A stretch of DNA of 17,454 nt from Chitinophagaceae bacterium (GTDB taxonomy: Bacteria; Bacteroidota; Bacteroidia; Chitinophagales; Chitinophagaceae). A program made the translations under genes and the position numbers. The stretch covers positions 1-17,454 of the forward strand of contig JADJTY010000011.1 of the NCBI GenBank assembly GCA_016710935.1, read 5' to 3'. Shown piece by piece: positions 14,817-17,454 of the stretch. Every line of letters starts with the position of its first letter. The first letter of the stretch is position 1. The notes under the pieces are model-generated. The model was not told the origin of the DNA. It did not search any database and was given only the letters and a program-made list of their open reading frames with translations.

Positions 14817-14867
14817 TCCTGAGCGGAGCCGAAGGATGGGCAGCTTGCACTGAGCGAAGTCGAAGTA
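14817..14867. repeat. CTGAGCG-type dispersed repeat, two copies
   Basis: ctgagcggagccgaag (14819-14834) and ctgagcgaagtcgaag (14850-14865) are direct copies 31 bases apart, with two differences in 16. They begin immediately after the ppx stop. The sequence is more GC-rich than its surroundings. It is the type of short dispersed repeat (CTGAGCGnAGTCGAAG) found in intergenic regions of many bacterial genomes. Confidence 0.75.
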
Positions 14868-14971
14868 CGGTAAACTTAACGCTGTATTTTTTTAACGCCC
14901 CCTTCATTAATTTTATTGAGCTTTCTTTAACATTTTTTCCAATAACTTCAGGTTCTCATCGTTACACCTGC

Positions 14972-15944
14972 ATGAAAAAGAACTCACCCTGATATTAGTT
15001 TTAGCCACCCAGATTTCGTTTGCTCAATATAAACCCCAGCCAACCCCTTTTGATAAATTTGTAAATAAGCCCGGCATTGAATGGGCAGCTTATGGCAGCG
15101 ATACCATAAACTTTACCAGCATAGATTTAAATAACCTGCTGTTAAAACGCATCAGCAAAAATGAGATCAAAGCATCAATACCGGTGGAGAGCAGAACAGG
15201 TGGAACTTATAAAATAACATACAGCCCAATTGATTCGATAGACCAGGCTTTTTACGGAGACCGCATAGATATTTTAATGGACTCTACCGGCACACAATAT
15301 TATCTTAAACGGGAAGTACCTGAAAAAGACAGTTCAAATTTTAAGGGTACCGAAGTAACACAGATATTATACATTGAAAAAGGAAAATTAAAAATCTATA
15401 TCCCTTTCATTACGCCTACTTTACCCGTATACATGATGTCTTCAGGCAGGTATATTGGTGAACGCTTTTATTTTACCAGCTGCTTTAATTATACGTACAA
15501 CAGTAAGCCCCGCAACAACAGCAAGCTCATATTTTTAACGCAAACAAAAAAATGATCAGTGTTATAAAGACAAAAAACAGATCAGCTTAAAGAACTGTAC
15601 GGTCAGAATGTAGTTGAAACCCTTTGGCCACATGTATTAAATAATGAACTGGATGTATTTGCAATTAAAGATAACCGGAAATTAAAGCCTGAAGAATCGG
15701 ATATCTCATTAGCCATTAATGAACCGGTACTTATTCCTGTTTATGATTCGGTAGGATCCGTTATTTCATATGTAGTATCGGCTAAACCGATTGACATGAA
15801 AAGCTTTACAGCGGTACAATTGTTGCAGGACTGGCATTACGACCGCAAAAGAAATAAGGTGTACTCCAATATTAAAGAAATGATCTTGTTTGTAAAAAAG
15901 ATGATCATGAAGCTGTGCCGGTTTTGCGATTCGTTTTCAGGTAG
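14972..15944 (+). pseudogene. Secreted protein with slight GldN-like C-terminal character, frameshifted
   Basis: One added A in the A5 run at 14975-14979 joins the ATG at 14972 to a signal peptide (MKKELTLILVLATQISFAQ) and to FVNKPGIEWAAYGSDTINF. The frame is then open to the TGA at 15553. The next two changes offset each other: one A missing from the A7 run (15546-15552) and one extra in the A6 run (15572-15577). They restore QLKELYGQNVVETLWPHVL. A final missing A (15894-15899) changes the tail to DDHEAVPVLRFVFR and a TAG at 15942-15944. The rebuilt protein has about 324 residues. VQLLQDWHYDRKRNKVY recalls the 'EDW.FD' stretch of gliding motility/type IX secretion protein GldN, but the similarity is slight and the ending is shorter. 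Treat it as an unrecognised periplasmic protein. Every site is a homopolymer of A. Confidence 0.5.
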
Positions 15945-16168
15945 GATTTCCCGGGTGTTACCGGTAAAGCAGAACGAAATCATTCCGTGAGTTTTTTATT
16001 TTTGTTAAGCAGTTTCCTGGTGGCGGGTATGCCTCCCACAATACAAAACTTAAAATCATTTCCAATTCATTTTCTTTCTACATTTACATATCAATTGCTC
16101 CCCGGATTTGTTTTATTCTAATGCAGAGCCAACTCCACCAGCATCCCAGTTAATTAAAACAAATAACC
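15945..16168. other. Intergenic region before panB
   Basis: These 224 bases hold no gene I can support. A TATTTTTG box at 15997-16004 fits the -7 consensus, but no -33 box is seen and the leader would be about 165 nt. TACATTTA at 16079-16086 is a weaker candidate nearer panB. Confidence 0.35.
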
Positions 16169-16937
16169 ATGTCGGTACAAAAAGAAATTAAAAAAGTAAC
16201 CACGCACACGTTGCAAATGATGAAAAGCGCAGGAGAAAAGATCTCCATGATAACCGCTTACGACTTTTCCTTTGCAAAAATATTTGATGCGGCAGGTATT
16301 GATATCATCCTTGTTGGCGATAGCGCCAGCGATGATCTACCATGCTCAAAGCGGGGTACGTGGTGTAAAACGATGCCTGGTAGTGGTAGATATGCCTTTT
16401 GGTTACTACCAATCCAATTCAGAAATAGCGCTGGCATCTGCCATTAAAATGATGAAAGAAACGGGCGGCCATTCGGTAAAACTGGAAGGCGGTGAAGAAG
16501 CCCTTGATTCGGTTAAAAAAATTGTAAGTGCCGGCATACCGGTAATGGGGCATCTGGGTTTAACACCGCAAAGCATTTATAAATTTGGTACCTACACGGT
16601 AAGGGCCAAAGAAACTGACGAAGCCGCTAAATTAAAAAAAGACGCCTTGCTGTTACAGGAAGCCGGTGCTTTTGCCATTGTGCTGGAAAAAATTCCGGCA
16701 GCGTTGGCAAAAGAAGTTAGTGAAAGTCTGCACATACCAACCATTGGCATTGGAGCCGGTGGCGCATGCGATGGCCAGGTATTGGTAATGCACGATATGC
16801 TGGGCATCAATGTTGAATTCAAACCCAGGTTTTTAAGAAAATATCTCAACTTATATGAGCAGATAGATGGCGCCGTTAAGCAATACATCAGCGATGTAAA
16901 AAGCAGCGATTTTCCCAACGAAAATGAGCAGTATTAA
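16169..16937 (+). pseudogene. panB: Ketopantoate hydroxymethyltransferase with an internal frameshifting deletion
   Basis: PanB makes ketopantoate from 2-oxoisovalerate and methylenetetrahydrofolate, the first committed step of pantothenate synthesis. The N-terminal part (16169 to about 16330) is clear: KISMITAYDFSFAKIFDAAG and IDIILVGDSAS, with the metal-binding aspartate of VGDS. The C-terminal part, in another frame, continues with MIYHAQSGVRGVKR, VVDMPFGYYQSN, GGHSVKLEGGEE, IPVMGHLGLTPQS, FAIVLEKIPAALA and IPTIGIGAG to the normal end (DFPNENEQY). At the join the conserved GH..TLP loop, about 16 residues, is missing: about 47 nt lost, not a multiple of three. As written, no functional enzyme could be made. 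It could be a real deletion or an assembly collapse; a 5-base gcgat repeat lies at both 16319-16323 and 16329-16333. Confidence 0.85.
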
Positions 16938-16943
16938 AGGCCG

Positions 16944-17090
16944 ATACCGGATGCTGGATAGCGGATACTGGATAGCAGCTCAATTATTGAAAAACTTTTG
17001 CTTTTTAATGCCCCATCCAGCATCCAGTATCCAGTATCCAGTGTCCAGTATCAAGCATCCAGTATCAAGCATCCAGTATCAAGTATCCCG
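16944..17090. repeat. Large heptad inverted-repeat element after panB
   Basis: The right arm (17014-17090) consists of eleven tandem 7-bp units of the form YATCCAG: catccag, catccag, tatccag, tatccag, tgtccag, tatcaag, catccag, tatcaag, catccag, tatcaag, tatcccg. The left arm (16944-16976) carries about four units on the opposite strand (ccggatg, ctggata, gcggata, ctggata). The loop (16977-17013) includes aaaaactttt. Layout and loop resemble the shorter copy after panC. Position, directly after a stop codon, fits a transcript-end hairpin or an inserted REP-like element. Confidence 0.85.
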
Positions 17091-17142
17091 GTCTTTCGTA
17101 ACTTGCAGACCTCAATAAAAAACTTCTTTCAAAATCAGCTAT

Positions 17143-17454
17143 ATGAAATTTTTAAAAACATTAAAAATACAAGCCAATAATAATGGTGTTTCTACCGGAA
17201 TAAACTGGATAAAAAGTAATGGAGAAAAACTGCAATCCTTCTCCCCTGTTGATGGGAAATTAATAGGCTCCGTTACCGGTGCCGATGCAAAAGCTTACGA
17301 AGTAGTTATTAAAAAAGCACAAAGCGCTTTTGCCGAATGGCGCAGCTGGCCTGCACCAAAGCGTGGCGAAATTGTACGCCAGGTTGGCGAAGAACTCAGA
17401 AAATATAAACAGGACCTTGGCCAACTCGTGAGTTATGAAATGGGCAAAAGTTTA
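17143..17454 (+). CDS. amaB: Alpha-aminoadipic semialdehyde dehydrogenase (ALDH7 family), 5' part only
   Basis: The ATG at 17143 opens a frame that stays open to the window edge (104 codons). The start MKFLKTLKIQANNNGVSTG leads into SFSPVDGKLIGSVTGADAKA, then AQSAFAEWRSWPAPKRGEIV and RQVGEELRKYKQDLGQLVSYEMGKSL. 'P.DG..I..V..A', 'W...PAP.RGE..RQ.GE.LR' and 'LG.LVS.EMGK' are typical of the ALDH7/antiquitin group, which oxidises 2-aminoadipate semialdehyde in lysine catabolism using NAD+. The catalytic cysteine and cofactor residues lie beyond the window, so the assignment rests on the N-terminal region alone. The heptad repeat ends 52 nt upstream and no obvious promoter box is seen. Confidence 0.75.
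   Translation, partial: MKFLKTLKIQANNNGVSTGINWIKSNGEKLQSFSPVDGKLIGSVTGADAKAYEVVIKKAQSAFAEWRSWPAPKRGEIVRQVGEELRKYKQDLGQLVSYEMGKSL

Noticed and set aside
15546..15577. Programmed ribosomal frameshifting in A runs
   Set aside because: The same kind of break occurs in many unrelated genes, including metK, with no consistent slippery site and stimulatory structure. Sequence error or decay explains it better.
17014..17090. Possible CRISPR-like array
   Set aside because: The units are 7 bp with no spacers between them and an inverted partial copy opposite; this is a tandem repeat element, not a CRISPR.

Overview
The window looks like a Bacteroidota chromosome, most likely Chitinophagaceae or a close relative. 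The evidence is the gene families (DUF4270 and DUF6268 proteins, Bacteroidota lipoproteins, a short GT5 'glycogen synthase' divergent from panC), the AT-rich sequence, several TAnnTTTG-type -7 promoter boxes, and the near absence of Shine-Dalgarno sequences. This assignment comes from reading the sequence; no search was run.

Layout. Positions 1-2113 hold a fragment of unknown nature and then three small, tightly packed genes for exported proteins (two lipoproteins and one membrane protein). All three are broken by many single-base indels. An intact family 2 glycosyltransferase (2141-2962) and an intact lipoprotein (3039-3563) follow, then a frameshifted DUF6268 outer-membrane protein (3612-4475). 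On the minus strand lie rlmB, metK (frameshifted near its 3' end), a DUF4270 lipoprotein and a short GT5 glycogen-synthase-like gene. panC diverges from that last gene. On the plus strand follow a YbhN-type flippase-like membrane protein, rfaE2 (overlapping it), ppk1 and ppx (polyphosphate synthesis and breakdown), a frameshifted secreted protein with slight GldN-like character, panB (with an internal deletion that shifts the frame), and the first 104 codons of an amaB-type aldehyde dehydrogenase that runs off the window.

Non-coding structure is notable. Heptameric (YATCCAG) inverted-repeat elements follow both panC and panB. A 16-bp perfect inverted repeat with a central 14-bp palindrome fills the ppk1-ppx spacer. 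A CTGAGCG-type dispersed repeat follows ppx. Rho-independent terminators flank metK.

I see no clear new defence, mobile or biosynthetic system. The strongest anomaly is the uneven density of frameshifts. More than ten fall in 1.5 kb at the left, while the 10.3 kb from rlmB to ppx has one. Most are single-base losses in A or T runs, and the proteins rebuilt after correction are coherent. Much of the apparent pseudogenization may therefore be sequencing or assembly error. The panB deletion (about 47 nt by comparison with the family) is a different kind of change.
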